64,000 nt of DNA from Streptomyces typhae (GTDB lineage Bacteria; Actinomycetota; Actinomycetes; Streptomycetales; Streptomycetaceae): assembly GCF_009755605.1 (NCBI RefSeq), contig NZ_WPNZ01000013.1:1-64000 (forward strand). The letters are read 5' to 3'. Positions 1-8,803 of this stretch are shown here, piece by piece. A program made the translations under genes and the position numbers. Position 1 is the first letter of the stretch; the number at the start of each line of letters is the position of its first letter. The notes under the pieces were generated by a model. It was not told the origin of the DNA and made no database searches. It saw only the letters and a program-made list of their open reading frames with translations.

Positions 1-1847
1 CCAAGGGCTCAGGCAGCGAGATCCTCGCCGTGTACATCGCCCGCAGCGACGGCCTCACCGCGGCCTCGCCGAAGGAACTCGCCGTCCAGCGCACCCTGGT
101 CGAGGACCTCGGCGGCACCTTCCACCAGGTCGTCGGCGAGGACGTCACGGCGGCGCTGCTCGCGTTCGCCCGCGGTGTCAACGCCACGCAGATAGTCCTC
201 GGCGTCTCCCGGCGCCGGGCCTGGCAGTACGTCTTCGGGCCCGGCATCGGCGCCACCGTCGCCCGCGAGTCGGGACCCGACCTCGACGTGCACCTGGTCA
301 CGCACGAGGAGGCGGGCAAGGGCCGCGGCCTCGCGCAGCCGCCGCGCACCGCCCGGCTCGGACGTGACCGGATCATCTGGGGCTGGCTCGTCGGCATGGT
401 CGGCCCCGTGCTGCTCGCCCTGCTCCTGCGGCAGGCCGCGCCCGAGCTGGGCCTCGCCAACGACATGCTGCTGTTCCTGTCGCTCACCGTGGCGGCGGCG
501 CTGCTCGGCGGTCTCCTCCCCGCGCTCGCGTCGGCGGCGTTCGGCTCCCTGCTCATCAACTACTACTTCACCCAGCCCGTCCACAAGGTCCTGATCTCCA
601 ACCCGCGGCACATACTCGCCCTGGTGATCTTCGTCGGGGTCGCCGTGTCCGTGGCGTCCGTGGTGGACCTGGCGGCCCGCCGCACCCATCAGGCGGCCCG
701 GCTGCGGGCCGAGTCGGAGATCCTGTCGCATCTGGCGGGCAGTGTGCTGCGCGGCGAGAACAGCCTGGAGTCGCTCCTGGAGTCCGTGCGGGAGACCTTC
801 GGCATGGAGTCCGTGGCCCTCCTGGAGCGCGCCGGTGACGTCTCACCGTGGACCTGCGTGGGCAGCGCGGGCGCCCGGCCGCACGTCGGCCGCCCCGAGG
901 AGGCCGACGTCGACATGCCCATCGGCGACCACATGGCGCTGGCGCTCACCGGCCGTGTGCTGCCCGCCGAGGACCGGCGCGTCCTCGGTGCGTTCGCCGC
1001 GCAGGCCGCCGTCGTCGTGGACCGCGGGCGTCTTCAGTCCGAGGCGGGCCAGGCGCGGGCGCTCGCCGAGGGCAACCGCATCCGCACCGCCCTGCTCGCC
1101 GCCGTCAGCCACGACCTGCGCACCCCGCTCGCCGGCATCAAGGCGGCCGTCTCCAGCCTGCGCTCCGACGACGTCGAGTGGTCCGATGAGGACCGGGCCG
1201 AGCTCCTCGCCGCCATCGAGGCGGGCGCCGACCGGCTCGACCACCTCGTCGGGAACCTCCTCGACATGTCCCGCCTCCAGACGGACACCGTCACACCTCT
1301 CGTCCGCGAGATCGACCTCGACGAAGTCGTGCCGCTCGCCATCGAGGGCATGACGGCACCGTCGGAGGGCGTCGTCCTCGACATCCCCGAGGACCTGCCG
1401 ATGGTCGCCGCCGACAAGGGCCTCCTGGAGCGCGCCGTCGCCAACGTCATAGAGAACGCCCTGAAGTACAGCCCCGCGGGCCGGCCCGTCCTCGTCGCCG
1501 CGAGCACCGCGGCCGACCAGGTGCAGCTGCGGGTCGTGGACCGCGGGCCCGGCGTCCCCGACGACGCCAAGGAACGCATCTTCGAACCCTTCCAGCGCCT
1601 CGGCGACGCCCCGCGCGGGGCCGGGGTGGGCCTCGGCCTCGCGGTCGCCCGCGGCTTCACCGAGTCCCTCGGCGGCACGCTCACCGCCGAGGACACCCCC
1701 GGCGGCGGCCTCACCATGGTCCTCGCCCTGCGCCGGGTCCCCGAACGCCCGGGGGCCGTACCCGCCCTGCCGACGGCCACCACCGGACGGTCCCCCGGGG
1801 AGCCCGCTCCGGTCGCCGCCCGGCCCCCGGTGACGTACGAAACGTAG
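1..1847 (+). CDS. kdpD: KdpD-family potassium-sensing histidine kinase, 5' end cut by window
   Basis: Membrane sensor kinase of the KdpD/KdpE system that controls the high-affinity K+ ATPase. The frame is open at the left edge, so the N-terminal KdpD domain lies outside. In order: a universal-stress-like domain (to about nt 290, GVSRRRAWQYVFGPG), the four-helix DUF4118 membrane region (about nt 370-680), a GAF-like stretch (about 720-1030), HisKA with the phospho-acceptor His in AAVSHDLRTPLAG (codon 1110-1112), and HATPase_c with ENALKYSP, DRGPGVPDDAKERIFEPF and GVGLGLAVARG. A Pro/Ala-rich tail of roughly 35 residues ends the protein. No response regulator follows it here; the next gene is a TRIC-type channel. 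The kdpFABC genes, if linked, would lie to the left. Confidence 0.93.
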   Translation, partial: KGSGSEILAVYIARSDGLTAASPKELAVQRTLVEDLGGTFHQVVGEDVTAALLAFARGVNATQIVLGVSRRRAWQYVFGPGIGATVARESGPDLDVHLVTHEEAGKGRGLAQPPRTARLGRDRIIWGWLVGMVGPVLLALLLRQAAPELGLANDMLLFLSLTVAAALLGGLLPALASAAFGSLLINYYFTQPVHKVLISNPRHILALVIFVGVAVSVASVVDLAARRTHQAARLRAESEILSHLAGSVLRGENSLESLLESVRETFGMESVALLERAGDVSPWTCVGSAGARPHVGRPEEADVDMPIGDHMALALTGRVLPAEDRRVLGAFAAQAAVVVDRGRLQSEAGQARALAEGNRIRTALLAAVSHDLRTPLAGIKAAVSSLRSDDVEWSDEDRAELLAAIEAGADRLDHLVGNLLDMSRLQTDTVTPLVREIDLDEVVPLAIEGMTAPSEGVVLDIPEDLPMVAADKGLLERAVANVIENALKYSPAGRPVLVAASTAADQVQLRVVDRGPGVPDDAKERIFEPFQRLGDAPRGAGVGLGLAVARGFTESLGGTLTAEDTPGGGLTMVLALRRVPERPGAVPALPTATTGRSPGEPAPVAARPPVTYET

Positions 1848-1860
1848 AGAGACACCTGAA

Positions 1861-1916
1861 AGCACGAGCCACGAGGCACGGAGCACGAGGCACGAGGCAC
1901 GGAGCACGAGGCACGG
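1861..1916. repeat. Heptamer-based tandem repeat between kdpD and the TRIC gene
   Basis: Eight heptamers alternating AGCACGA, GGCACGA and GGCACGG form a higher-order unit of about 21 bp. They end immediately upstream of the ribosome binding site of the next gene. No protein is likely to be encoded. Confidence 0.8.
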
Positions 1917-1947
1917 GGTGCGGGACCGAGCCGGGAGGCGGGCGGTG

Positions 1948-2880
1948 ATGGCCGATCTGCTGACCCCGCACGGCGTGGCCCTCGCCACGCGCGGGCTCGA
2001 CCTCGCCGGGGTGTTCGCCGCGGCCCTCCAGGGCGGTGCGATCGCCCGCACCGAACGCCTCGACCTGTTCGGATTCGCCGCCGTGGGCGTCGTCTCCGGG
2101 CTCGGCGGCGGGCTCATCCGCGACACCCTGCTCCAGCACGGGACTCCGGTGGCGCTCACTGACGTCTTCTATCTGCCGACCGCGCTCGCAGGCGCGCTCA
2201 TCGCCTTCGTGATCAGCATCAGCCAGGACGCCTGGGACCGCCTCTTCACCGCCCTGGACGCCGCCGTCATCGGCTTCTGGGCGGTGGCGGGCGCGCAGCG
2301 GACCCTCGCCGCGGGGCTCGGCTGGCTGCCCGCGATGCTGCTCGGCACCATCACCGCCGTCGGGGGCGGCGCGCTGCGCGACATGATGCTGCGCCGTGTG
2401 CCCGCGGTGCTCGGCGGCAACGCGCTGTACGCGTCGGTGGCCGTGGTCGCCGCCGCCATCACCGTCGTGAGCAACTACGCCGAGCGGCCGACGCTCGGCA
2501 TCGTGCTCGGTGTGACGGTGGCGCTCGTGCTGCGCCTCACCGCGTACCGGCGCGGCTGGGGGCTGCCGAGCGGGCTCGACTGGCAGCCCCGGTCACGCCT
2601 GGCGAGCGCGTTGCGCCGCGGGTGGCGGCGGGCACCGGAGGAGACGGAGCGCCGCGTTCCGGGGCGGGTGGCGCGGACGGCCCGGAGGAGGCGCGGGTCC
2701 CCGGGCAAGAAGGCACCCCGGGGCAAGGAGGCACCCCGGGGCGAGGAGGTACCCCGGCGGCTGCGGTTCCGCGGCGCCCGCCCCGCTCCCGGCACCCTCC
2801 GCCGCAGGCCCGCACCGGGGCACGCGCAGCCCACGCCGCCCAAGGACCCCACGCCCCCTCACCCGCCTGGCGGAACATGA
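1948..2880 (+). CDS. TRIC / UPF0126 (YicG-like) monovalent cation channel with long basic tail
   Basis: Predicted seven-helix membrane channel of the trimeric intracellular cation family, whose prokaryotic members conduct K+ and Na+. The two family signatures are present, one per pseudo-repeat: GLGGGLIRDTLL (about residue 51) and GGGALRDMMLRR (about residue 134). The ATG at 1948 is chosen over GTG at 1945 or 1918 because GGGAGG at 1933-1938 is well spaced for it. The channel core is about 210 residues, but this protein continues for another 100 residues as an Arg/Pro-rich low-complexity tail with GKKAPRGKEAPRGEEVP-type repeats. Proximity to kdpD suggests a link to ion homeostasis, but only by position. 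Confidence 0.85.
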   Translation: MADLLTPHGVALATRGLDLAGVFAAALQGGAIARTERLDLFGFAAVGVVSGLGGGLIRDTLLQHGTPVALTDVFYLPTALAGALIAFVISISQDAWDRLFTALDAAVIGFWAVAGAQRTLAAGLGWLPAMLLGTITAVGGGALRDMMLRRVPAVLGGNALYASVAVVAAAITVVSNYAERPTLGIVLGVTVALVLRLTAYRRGWGLPSGLDWQPRSRLASALRRGWRRAPEETERRVPGRVARTARRRRGSPGKKAPRGKEAPRGEEVPRRLRFRGARPAPGTLRRRPAPGHAQPTPPKDPTPPHPPGGT

Positions 2881-2905
2881 CCTGCCCCGTGCGGGCGCGC
2901 CGCCC

Positions 2906-4035
2906 TCACCCGAGCCGTACGGCGACCTTCTGCGTGGCGCCCTTCGTGTTCGACCAGCACGGCACAGGCGGCGCTCGCGGTGAGCACCCCGGCCGTGCCG
3001 CCCGCCCAGAAGGCCGCGCCGGTGAAGCCGAGCGAGGGCACGCCGACCGCCTGCCGCGCACCGGAGTTGGCGAGGATCCGCAGCCATCCCGTGGCCGCCG
3101 CGCGCTCGGCGGTGCGGGCCGGGCTCGCGCCGGGCAGCAGCAGGACGGCGTACCCGGCGTCCGTGGGGTCGGTGCCTGGTCGGCGTACAGCGTGAGGTAG
3201 GTGCGGGTCAGCGGCGTGGTGGAGCCGCCCTTGTTGAGTCGCTCCACCTGCCTGTGCGCTGCTCGCGCAGGGCGCGGACCGTCGCGCCGCCGGGGAAGAC
3301 ATGGCCGCCGTGCCCGCCGATGTGGGCCCAGCGGGTGTTCGTGAGCGTCCGCGACCACGGGGCGGTGGTGGGCTGGGCGGCGCCCACGCCCCCTCGACGG
3401 CGTCGAGGACGATCTCCTTCCCGCCGTCCCGCACATCCCACCGCGACCCGTCGAGCAGCGCGAGGAGGAGGCCGAGCCCGCCGAGCAGGACGGCACCGTC
3501 GGAACCGGTGTAGGGCACGGTCGTGTGCTGGATGAAGGACCCCTCGGCGTACAGGCCGTCACCCGACGTGACGTACGGGAAGACGGGCGAGAGGGCGTCC
3601 CTGGCCAGGGCGAGCTTCGCCGCGTCGGCGCCGACGACGCCGCGCAGCGCGAGCCCCCGGCACAGGTCCACGCGGTTCGCGCCGGTACTGGTGCCGCTGT
3701 ACGAGGCCACCGCCGAGTCGGGTACGAAGTGGTCGACCGCCGCGCAGAAGCGGGACGTCTGCTCGGCGGAGAGCGCCTCGTACATGAGCACGCAGCAGTC
3801 GAGCAGGGCCCGCGGGGCGCCGATCTGCCAGCTCCACCAGGTGCCGAAGCGGGCCCGGCGTTCGTTGTAGACGTCCGCGTACGAGGCGTCGGGCCACAGG
3901 GCCAGGTGGCGCGGAGCGCGGCGTACTCGTCGATGTCGGGCTCGACGACGGGCTCGGTTTCGGGCTGGGGGAGCCGTCGGCACCGGCGCCCGGGACGGCG
4001 CGAGCGGCTGGCTGCGCGCCAGGTGTCGTGCGGGC
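2906..4035 (-). pseudogene. Decayed polysaccharide lyase family 8 gene (hyaluronate/xanthan-lyase-like)
   Basis: Pieces of a secreted PL8 lyase lie in order across all three reverse frames. The alpha-domain piece (about 3905 down to 3385) reads GTWWSWQIGAPRALLD, STGANRVDLC and DGLYAEGSFIQHTTVPYTG. The frame then switches near 3385 to NTRWAHIGGHGGHVFPGG and RALREQRTGRW, near 3245 to LTRTYLTLYADQ, near 3180 to AGYAVLLLPGAS and VPSLGFTGAAFWAGGTAGVL, and near 2950 to a last fragment ending at 2906. Most of the central beta-domain of the family is missing at the 3385 junction. The catalytic His of FIQH remains, but the residue nine positions later, Tyr in active lyases, is Asp. No intact signal peptide is left. 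Clearly non-functional. Confidence 0.82.
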
Positions 4036-4057
4036 ACGTGCCGTGGCGCGAGTGGGT

Positions 4058-4065
4058 AAGCGCTT
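4058..4065. promoter_or_regulatory. LacI-family-like palindrome upstream of the dead lyase gene
   Basis: AAGCGCTT, within GGTAAGCGCTTTC, lies just upstream of the 5' end of the PL8 remnant. A palindrome with a central CG is typical of LacI-family sugar repressor operators, and such a site is expected before a secreted polysaccharide lyase. Inference only; no LacI gene is adjacent. Confidence 0.35.
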
Positions 4066-4132
4066 TCTGGTGTGGGTGGGACTGGGGGCTCAATGGGCGT
4101 GACGCGGGAAGTTCGGTGCGGCGGCGGACCGT

Positions 4133-4983
4133 TCAGCCGCGGTCGTCGGGCCGTGCGGCGGTCTCGGCAGGGGCCTGGGCAGGGGGTCCGGCGGCGGCCC
4201 CGGCGGGGCTCTCCGCGAGGGGTGGCTGCTGGTTCGCGGCGCGTTCCAGGAAGCGCAGGAGTTCCACGGGGAAGGGCAGGACCAGCGTCGAGTTCTTCTC
4301 GGCGGCGACGGCCACGACGGTTTGAAGGAGCCGCAGTTGCAGCGCCGCGGGCTGGGCGGACATCTCCTTGGCGGCCTCGGAGAGCTTCTTGGAGGCCTGG
4401 AGCTCGGCGTCGGCGTTGATCACCCGGGCGCGCCGTTCGCGGTCGGCCTCGGCCTGCCGGGCCATCGACCGCTTCATGGTCTCGGGCAGGGACACGTCCT
4501 TGATCTCGACCCGGTCGATGTGCACGCCCCAGCCGACGGCCGGATCATCAGCTCCAGGCCCTGGTTGAGCTTCTCGCGGTTGGAGAGCAGATCGTCCAGG
4601 TCGCTCTTGCCGATGATGGACCGCAGGGACGTCTGCGCCATCTGCGAGACCGCGAAGCGGTAGTCCTCGACCTGGATGATCGCGTTGGCGGCGTCCACCA
4701 CCTTGAAGTACACGACGGCGTCGACCCGCACCGTGACGTTGTCGCGGGTGATGCCCTCCTGCGCGGGCACCGGCAGCGTCACGATCTGCATGTTGACCTT
4801 ACGCATCCGGTCGACACCCGGCACGATCATGGTGAACCCCGGGGCGCGTGCGCCGCCCGACAGCCTGCCCAGGCGGAAGACGACCCCGCGCTCGTACTGC
4901 TTGACGACGCGGGCCGCCGACATCACGTACACGAGACCGGCGGAGACCGTGGCCACGCCCGCCACGAGGAGTTCCTGCACCAT
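4133..4983 (-). pseudogene. SPFH/stomatin-like (slipin) membrane protein, single frameshift
   Basis: Slipins are SPFH-domain proteins with an N-terminal membrane anchor that form detergent-resistant membrane scaffolds. From ATG 4983 the protein starts MVQELLVAGVATVSAGLVYV (anchor), followed by the SPFH core (YERGVVFRLGRL, PVPAQEGITRDNV, SLRSIIGKSDLDDLLSNRE) up to LNQGLELMI. The frame then breaks near 4545, and the rest (HIDRVEIKDVSLPETMKRSM onward) continues in another frame to the stop at 4133. In intact slipins the junction reads like LMIDPAVGWGVHIDRVEIK, so about four bases (GACC-like) appear missing. Both halves keep good coding character, so this is either a recent mutation or a sequencing error. 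The C-terminal tail is Ala/Pro-rich. It is divergent from the methyltransferase at 5095. Confidence 0.85.
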
Positions 4984-5094
4984 GACGACCCCCTGTCCCT
5001 CCGAGCCGTCGGTCCCTCGACGATACGCCCGGCCGCCGGGTCGGGGCGAGCCCTTGGCGCGGCCGGAACGCCCCGCACTCACTAGGCTGTGCCG

Positions 5095-5880
5095 GTGTTC
5101 ACCTCCCAGGGCCCCTCGCTCCGCGAACTGACCGTGCAGGCGCTGTCCTCCACCGAGCGCGGCTACGACCTGCTGGCTCCCAAGTTCGACCACACGCCGT
5201 TCCGCACGCCGGAGCGCATCCTCGACGCCTGCGCCGCGGCCCTGCGTCCCCTCGGCCCGTTCACGTCGGGGCTCGACGTGTGCTGCGGCACCGGGGCGGG
5301 CGTGGCGCTCCTGCGGCAGATGTGCCGCGAGCAGGTGACGGGCGTCGACTTCAGCGCCGGGATGCTGGCCGCGGCACGGACGGCACTCGGGCCCGCCGCG
5401 GGACCGGGGGAGGGTCCGGGGGCGGTGACGGAGGGAGACTCGGGGGACTCGGGGGACTCGGGGCCCGCGCTGCACTGGGTGCGGGCCGACGCCCGTGCGC
5501 TGCCCTTCCGGGCGGGCTTCGACGTGGCCGTCAGCTTCGGGGCGTTCGGGCACTTCCTGCCCGCCGAGCGCCCCGGCCTGTTCGCCCAGGTGCACCGTGC
5601 GCTGCGCCCCGGCGGTCTGTTCGCCTTCCCCATCGGCGCGCCGCAGCCGCTCACGTCGCCCTGGTACTGGGCCATGCTCGGCTTCGACCTGACGATGCGG
5701 GCCCGCAACCTGCTGTGGCAGCCGCCGTTCGTCATGTACTACCGCACGTTCCCGCTGGCCGGGGTGCGGGCGGACCTGGAGCGCGCCGGGTTCGCCGTGG
5801 AACTGCTGCCCCTGGAGGAGTTCGGCCGCCGTGACGACGGCAGCCCGCGCTGGCGCATGGTGGTGGCGCGCAAGGCGTGA
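5095..5880 (+). CDS. Class I SAM-dependent methyltransferase
   Basis: Soluble methyltransferase of about 261 residues with a Rossmann-type SAM fold. Motif I is GLDVCCGTGAGVALL (about residue 60) and the acidic motif II region is VTGVDFSAGML. A second half AVSFGAFGHFLP matches the post-I loops of the methyltransferase_11/25 group. Between them is a low-complexity insertion with an in-frame 9-bp repeat (GDSGDSGDSG). The start is GTG at 5095 or 5089; no strong ribosome binding site decides. Substrate unknown. It ends facing the GlxA regulator gene on the other strand. Confidence 0.8.
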   Translation: MFTSQGPSLRELTVQALSSTERGYDLLAPKFDHTPFRTPERILDACAAALRPLGPFTSGLDVCCGTGAGVALLRQMCREQVTGVDFSAGMLAAARTALGPAAGPGEGPGAVTEGDSGDSGDSGPALHWVRADARALPFRAGFDVAVSFGAFGHFLPAERPGLFAQVHRALRPGGLFAFPIGAPQPLTSPWYWAMLGFDLTMRARNLLWQPPFVMYYRTFPLAGVRADLERAGFAVELLPLEEFGRRDDGSPRWRMVVARKA

Positions 5881-5990
5881 CGCGAGCGCGCGCCCCGGTC
5901 CGCGCGCTCAGCCTTGCGCTGCATTCGCACGCGGCCTCGCGCTGAGTTCTGCCTTCAGCCTCGAGCTGAGCCGGGCGCTCCGCACCGTGC

Positions 5991-6941
5991 TCAGGCCCGC
6001 ACGCCGGCGAACGCCCTCCGGTACGCCTGCGGGCTCACCCCGGCGATCCGCTTGAAGCGGTCGCGGAACGCCGTCGATGAGCCGAAGCCGACCTGCGCGG
6101 CGATGCGTTCCACCGGGTGTTCGGTGGTCTCCAGGAGGTGCTGGGCCCTGCGGACCCTGGCCCGGTGGAGCCACTGGAGCGGTGTCGTGCCCGTCTGCTC
6201 GCGGAAGCGGCGCAGCAGGGTGCGGCTGCTGAGGCCGGCGTGCCCGGCGATGTCGTCGAGGGTGAGGTCGCGGGCCGCGTTCTCGTCCAGCCAGGCGAGG
6301 AGCGGTTCGAGCACGGTGCCGCGCGGCGTCGCCGGGGGCAGGGTGCCGATGAACTGGGCCTGGCCGCCCTCGCGTTCCAGCGGTACGACGGACGCGCGCG
6401 CGGCCTCGGCGGCGACCAGCGAGCCGTAGTCGCGGCGGATCATGTGCAGACACAGGTCGAGCCCGGCGGCGGCGCCCGCGGAGGTGAGGATCTGGCCGTT
6501 GTCGACATACAGGACGTCCGGGTCGACGGTCACGTCCGGGTAGGCCTCGGCGAGCTGCCCAGCCGCGTACCAGTGGGTGGTGGCCCGCAGCCCTTTGAGG
6601 AGGCCTGCCTCGGCGAGGACGAACGTGCCGACGCAGATCGAGGCGATCCGCGTGCCCGCGTCGGCCGCCGCCCGCAACGCGTCGAGGGCGTCGTCCCGCA
6701 CCGGCGCCGAGGGGTCGTGGACACCCGGCACGATCACCGTGTCCGCGTCCGCGAGCCCGCCCAGGTCGTAGGGGGCCCGCAGCGTGAACGCGCCCGCGTC
6801 GACCTCGGGCTCGGCGGCGCACACCCGTACCCGGTAGGCGTCGCGGCCCCCGGGCAGCTGGGTGCGGGCGAAGGCGTCGACGGGCATGGCCAGGTCGGAG
6901 GGGATGACGTCGTCCAGGGCGAGGACCGCAACCGTATGCAT
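5991..6941 (-). CDS. GlxA-type transcriptional regulator (DJ-1/PfpI domain + AraC HTH)
   Basis: Cytoplasmic regulator of 316 residues. The N-terminal half is a class I glutamine-amidotransferase-like (DJ-1/PfpI) sensor domain (AVLALDDVIPSDLAMPVDAF at the start, ASICVGTFVLAEAGLL around the nucleophile elbow). The C-terminal half is an AraC double HTH (LDDIAGHAGLSSRTLLRRF, then VERIAAQVGFGSSTAFRDRF). ATG 6941 is preferred because it opens the domain directly; the longer frame adds a non-conserved leader. A second regulator of the same architecture lies at 29685-30713. Target genes are not obvious from the neighbours. Confidence 0.88.
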   Translation of the reverse strand: MHTVAVLALDDVIPSDLAMPVDAFARTQLPGGRDAYRVRVCAAEPEVDAGAFTLRAPYDLGGLADADTVIVPGVHDPSAPVRDDALDALRAAADAGTRIASICVGTFVLAEAGLLKGLRATTHWYAAGQLAEAYPDVTVDPDVLYVDNGQILTSAGAAAGLDLCLHMIRRDYGSLVAAEAARASVVPLEREGGQAQFIGTLPPATPRGTVLEPLLAWLDENAARDLTLDDIAGHAGLSSRTLLRRFREQTGTTPLQWLHRARVRRAQHLLETTEHPVERIAAQVGFGSSTAFRDRFKRIAGVSPQAYRRAFAGVRA

Positions 6942-7151
6942 GGCGGAAACGTACGACACCACCGACATTCCGCCAAGCCGCCCGCATCGGCCCGGCTCTC
7001 CCGCGCAGGGCGTTCCGGCTGTTCCATGGTCGATGGCGAGATCTCGTTGAAGGCTGGCATTCCTGCCACTGTCGGAGCGCGGGGCGCCCTCGCTAACTTC
7101 AGTGACCACGCGTCAGTGGAATCCAGAAGCGGCCGCATGGTCGAGAAATCC

Positions 7152-7199
7152 AGTAGTGACCACACGGCCGAGAGCCGAGTAGTGACCACACGGCCGAGA
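7152..7199. repeat. Two 22-bp direct repeats upstream of the membrane protein gene
   Basis: The sequence beginning AGTAGTGACCACACGGCC occurs at 7152-7173 and again at 7178-7199, a 26-bp period. A shorter copy of AGTGACCAC occurs near 7094-7102. They end about 24 bases before the ATG at 7223, so they could be a binding site for a regulator, though nothing identifies it. Confidence 0.55.
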
Positions 7200-7222
7200 A
7201 ACCCGGACCCGAGAGCCCCTCC

Positions 7223-7756
7223 ATGTCGAAGCTGTTCCTGATCCTGCACGTCCTCGCGGCCATCCTGGCCGTCGGTCCCGTCGCCGTCGCCGCCAGCATC
7301 TTCCCCAGGGTGCTGCGCGAGGCCCTCGCGGCCCCGGGCGCCGAGGCCCCCGTGACCACGCTGCGCATGCTGCACCGCATCTGCCGCGTCTACGCGGGGG
7401 TCGGCATCGCCGTGGTGGTCTTCGGGTTCGCCACGGCGAGCAGCTTGGGTGTGCTCGGCAGCGCCTGGCTGATCACCTCCATCGTGCTCACGTTCGCCGC
7501 GGCGGTGGTCCTGATCGTGCTCGTGCTGCCACGGCAGGAGCAGGCCCTCGACGCGGTGGCCGGGGCCGGGGCCGGGGACGCGCCCACCGGCGCGGGCGGG
7601 TCCGGCGGTGCGCAGGGGGCCTCCGGCGCGGGGGCCGTGACCCTCGACGCCCGCGCGAGCGCACAACTGGCCATGTTCACCGGGGTCTTCAACCTTCTGT
7701 GGGCCGTCGTCACCATCCTGATGATCGTCAGGCCCGGCTCCACGACCGGGGCCTGA
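7223..7756 (+). CDS. Small integral membrane protein (DUF2269-like), function unknown
   Basis: 177 residues with about four hydrophobic helices: LFLILHVLAAILAVGPVAVA, VYAGVGIAVVVFGFATASS, SAWLITSIVLTFAAAVVLIV and MFTGVFNLLWAVVTILMIV. A Gly/Ala-rich cytoplasmic or external loop (about residues 112-145) separates helices three and four. The first helix with LHVLAA and the overall layout resemble DUF2269 proteins, but I am not certain of the family. ATG 7223 follows a GAGAG at 7211-7215. Convergent with the dehydrogenase gene that ends 18 bp downstream. Confidence 0.7.
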   Translation: MSKLFLILHVLAAILAVGPVAVAASIFPRVLREALAAPGAEAPVTTLRMLHRICRVYAGVGIAVVVFGFATASSLGVLGSAWLITSIVLTFAAAVVLIVLVLPRQEQALDAVAGAGAGDAPTGAGGSGGAQGASGAGAVTLDARASAQLAMFTGVFNLLWAVVTILMIVRPGSTTGA

Positions 7757-7774
7757 CCCCGCGGCCCGCCCCGC

Positions 7775-8803
7775 TCACGCGAGGAACTCAAGCCGTTCGG
7801 CCCGTACGGGATGGGCGAAACCGGCGCCCGCGGCCCACCGCGCGAGCTCGCTCACCGCGACGTCGGTGAGGCGCTCCCACTCGTTGCCCAGGGAGCCCGC
7901 GAGGTGCGGGGTGATCAGCGCGTCCGGGCAGTCCCACAACGGGTGTTCCGGCGGCAGGACTTCGGGGTCGGTGACGTCGAGCACCGCCCGGATCCGGCCC
8001 GCCGCCACCGCTTCGGTCAGCGCGACCTGGTCGACCAGGGCACCGCGGGCGGTGTTGATGAGGACGGCGCCCGGGAGCATCGCGTCGAGCAGCGCCCGGT
8101 CCACGAGCCCGCGGGTGGCGGGCAGCAGGGGGGTGTGGACGCTGACGACGTCGCTCTGCTCGAACAGCTCCCGGAGGCCGACCGCCCGCACGCCGAGGGC
8201 CGCGGCCTCCGCCGCGGTCACGTACGGATCGTGCAGCAGCACCCGGAAGTCGTACGGACGCAGCAGTTCCACCACCCGCCGCCCGATGTGCGAGGCCGAC
8301 AGGAGGCCCACGGTGCGCCCGTGGTTGCCGACCGAGCGCGGGGTGGCCAGCGGGTCGTCGCGGCGGCGGGCCGCCTTGAAGTCGCGTGCCCGCTCCAGGA
8401 CCCGCTTGCCCGTCAGGAGGATCATCGCGACGGTGTACTCGGCAACGGGCAGCGCGTTCGCGGCCGCCGCGGACGACACCTCGATGCCCCGCTCCCAGCA
8501 TGCCGGCGTGACATGACCGCGTACGGAGCCCGCGGTGTGCACGACGGCCCGCAGCTCCGGTGCCGCGGCCAGCGCGGCCTCGTCGAGCGGCGGACAGCCC
8601 CACCCGGTGATCAGCACCTCGGCCCGCGCGAGCACGGCCCGGCTGCGCGCGCCGGTGAAGTCGTCCAGGACGGGCGGGCCCTGGAGGTCGCAGACCTCGG
8701 CGAGCGCGGTGAGGACGTCGGGCAGGAGCAGGGCGGCGGCGGCGCCCGGCGACATGGCGAGGGCGGCGACCGGCCGGTGGCCCGGGGGCGGTGGGGTGCG
8801 CAT
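7775..8803 (-). CDS. D-isomer-specific 2-hydroxyacid dehydrogenase family protein
   Basis: NAD(P)-dependent oxidoreductase of 342 residues of the formate/glycerate dehydrogenase fold, acting on an unknown 2-hydroxy or 2-keto acid. The nucleotide-binding turn is degenerate (GLLSASHIGRRVV instead of GxGxxG), as in a Streptomyces subgroup of this family. The catalytic trio is complete: Arg in INTARGALVDQ, Glu in DVTDPEVLPPEHPLW and His in LITPHLAGSLGNE. The frame starts at ATG 8803 just inside a region of GC-rich repeats that continues to the lipoprotein gene at 9412. Not evidently in an operon. Confidence 0.85.
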   Translation of the reverse strand: MRTPPPPGHRPVAALAMSPGAAAALLLPDVLTALAEVCDLQGPPVLDDFTGARSRAVLARAEVLITGWGCPPLDEAALAAAPELRAVVHTAGSVRGHVTPACWERGIEVSSAAAANALPVAEYTVAMILLTGKRVLERARDFKAARRRDDPLATPRSVGNHGRTVGLLSASHIGRRVVELLRPYDFRVLLHDPYVTAAEAAALGVRAVGLRELFEQSDVVSVHTPLLPATRGLVDRALLDAMLPGAVLINTARGALVDQVALTEAVAAGRIRAVLDVTDPEVLPPEHPLWDCPDALITPHLAGSLGNEWERLTDVAVSELARWAAGAGFAHPVRAERLEFLA

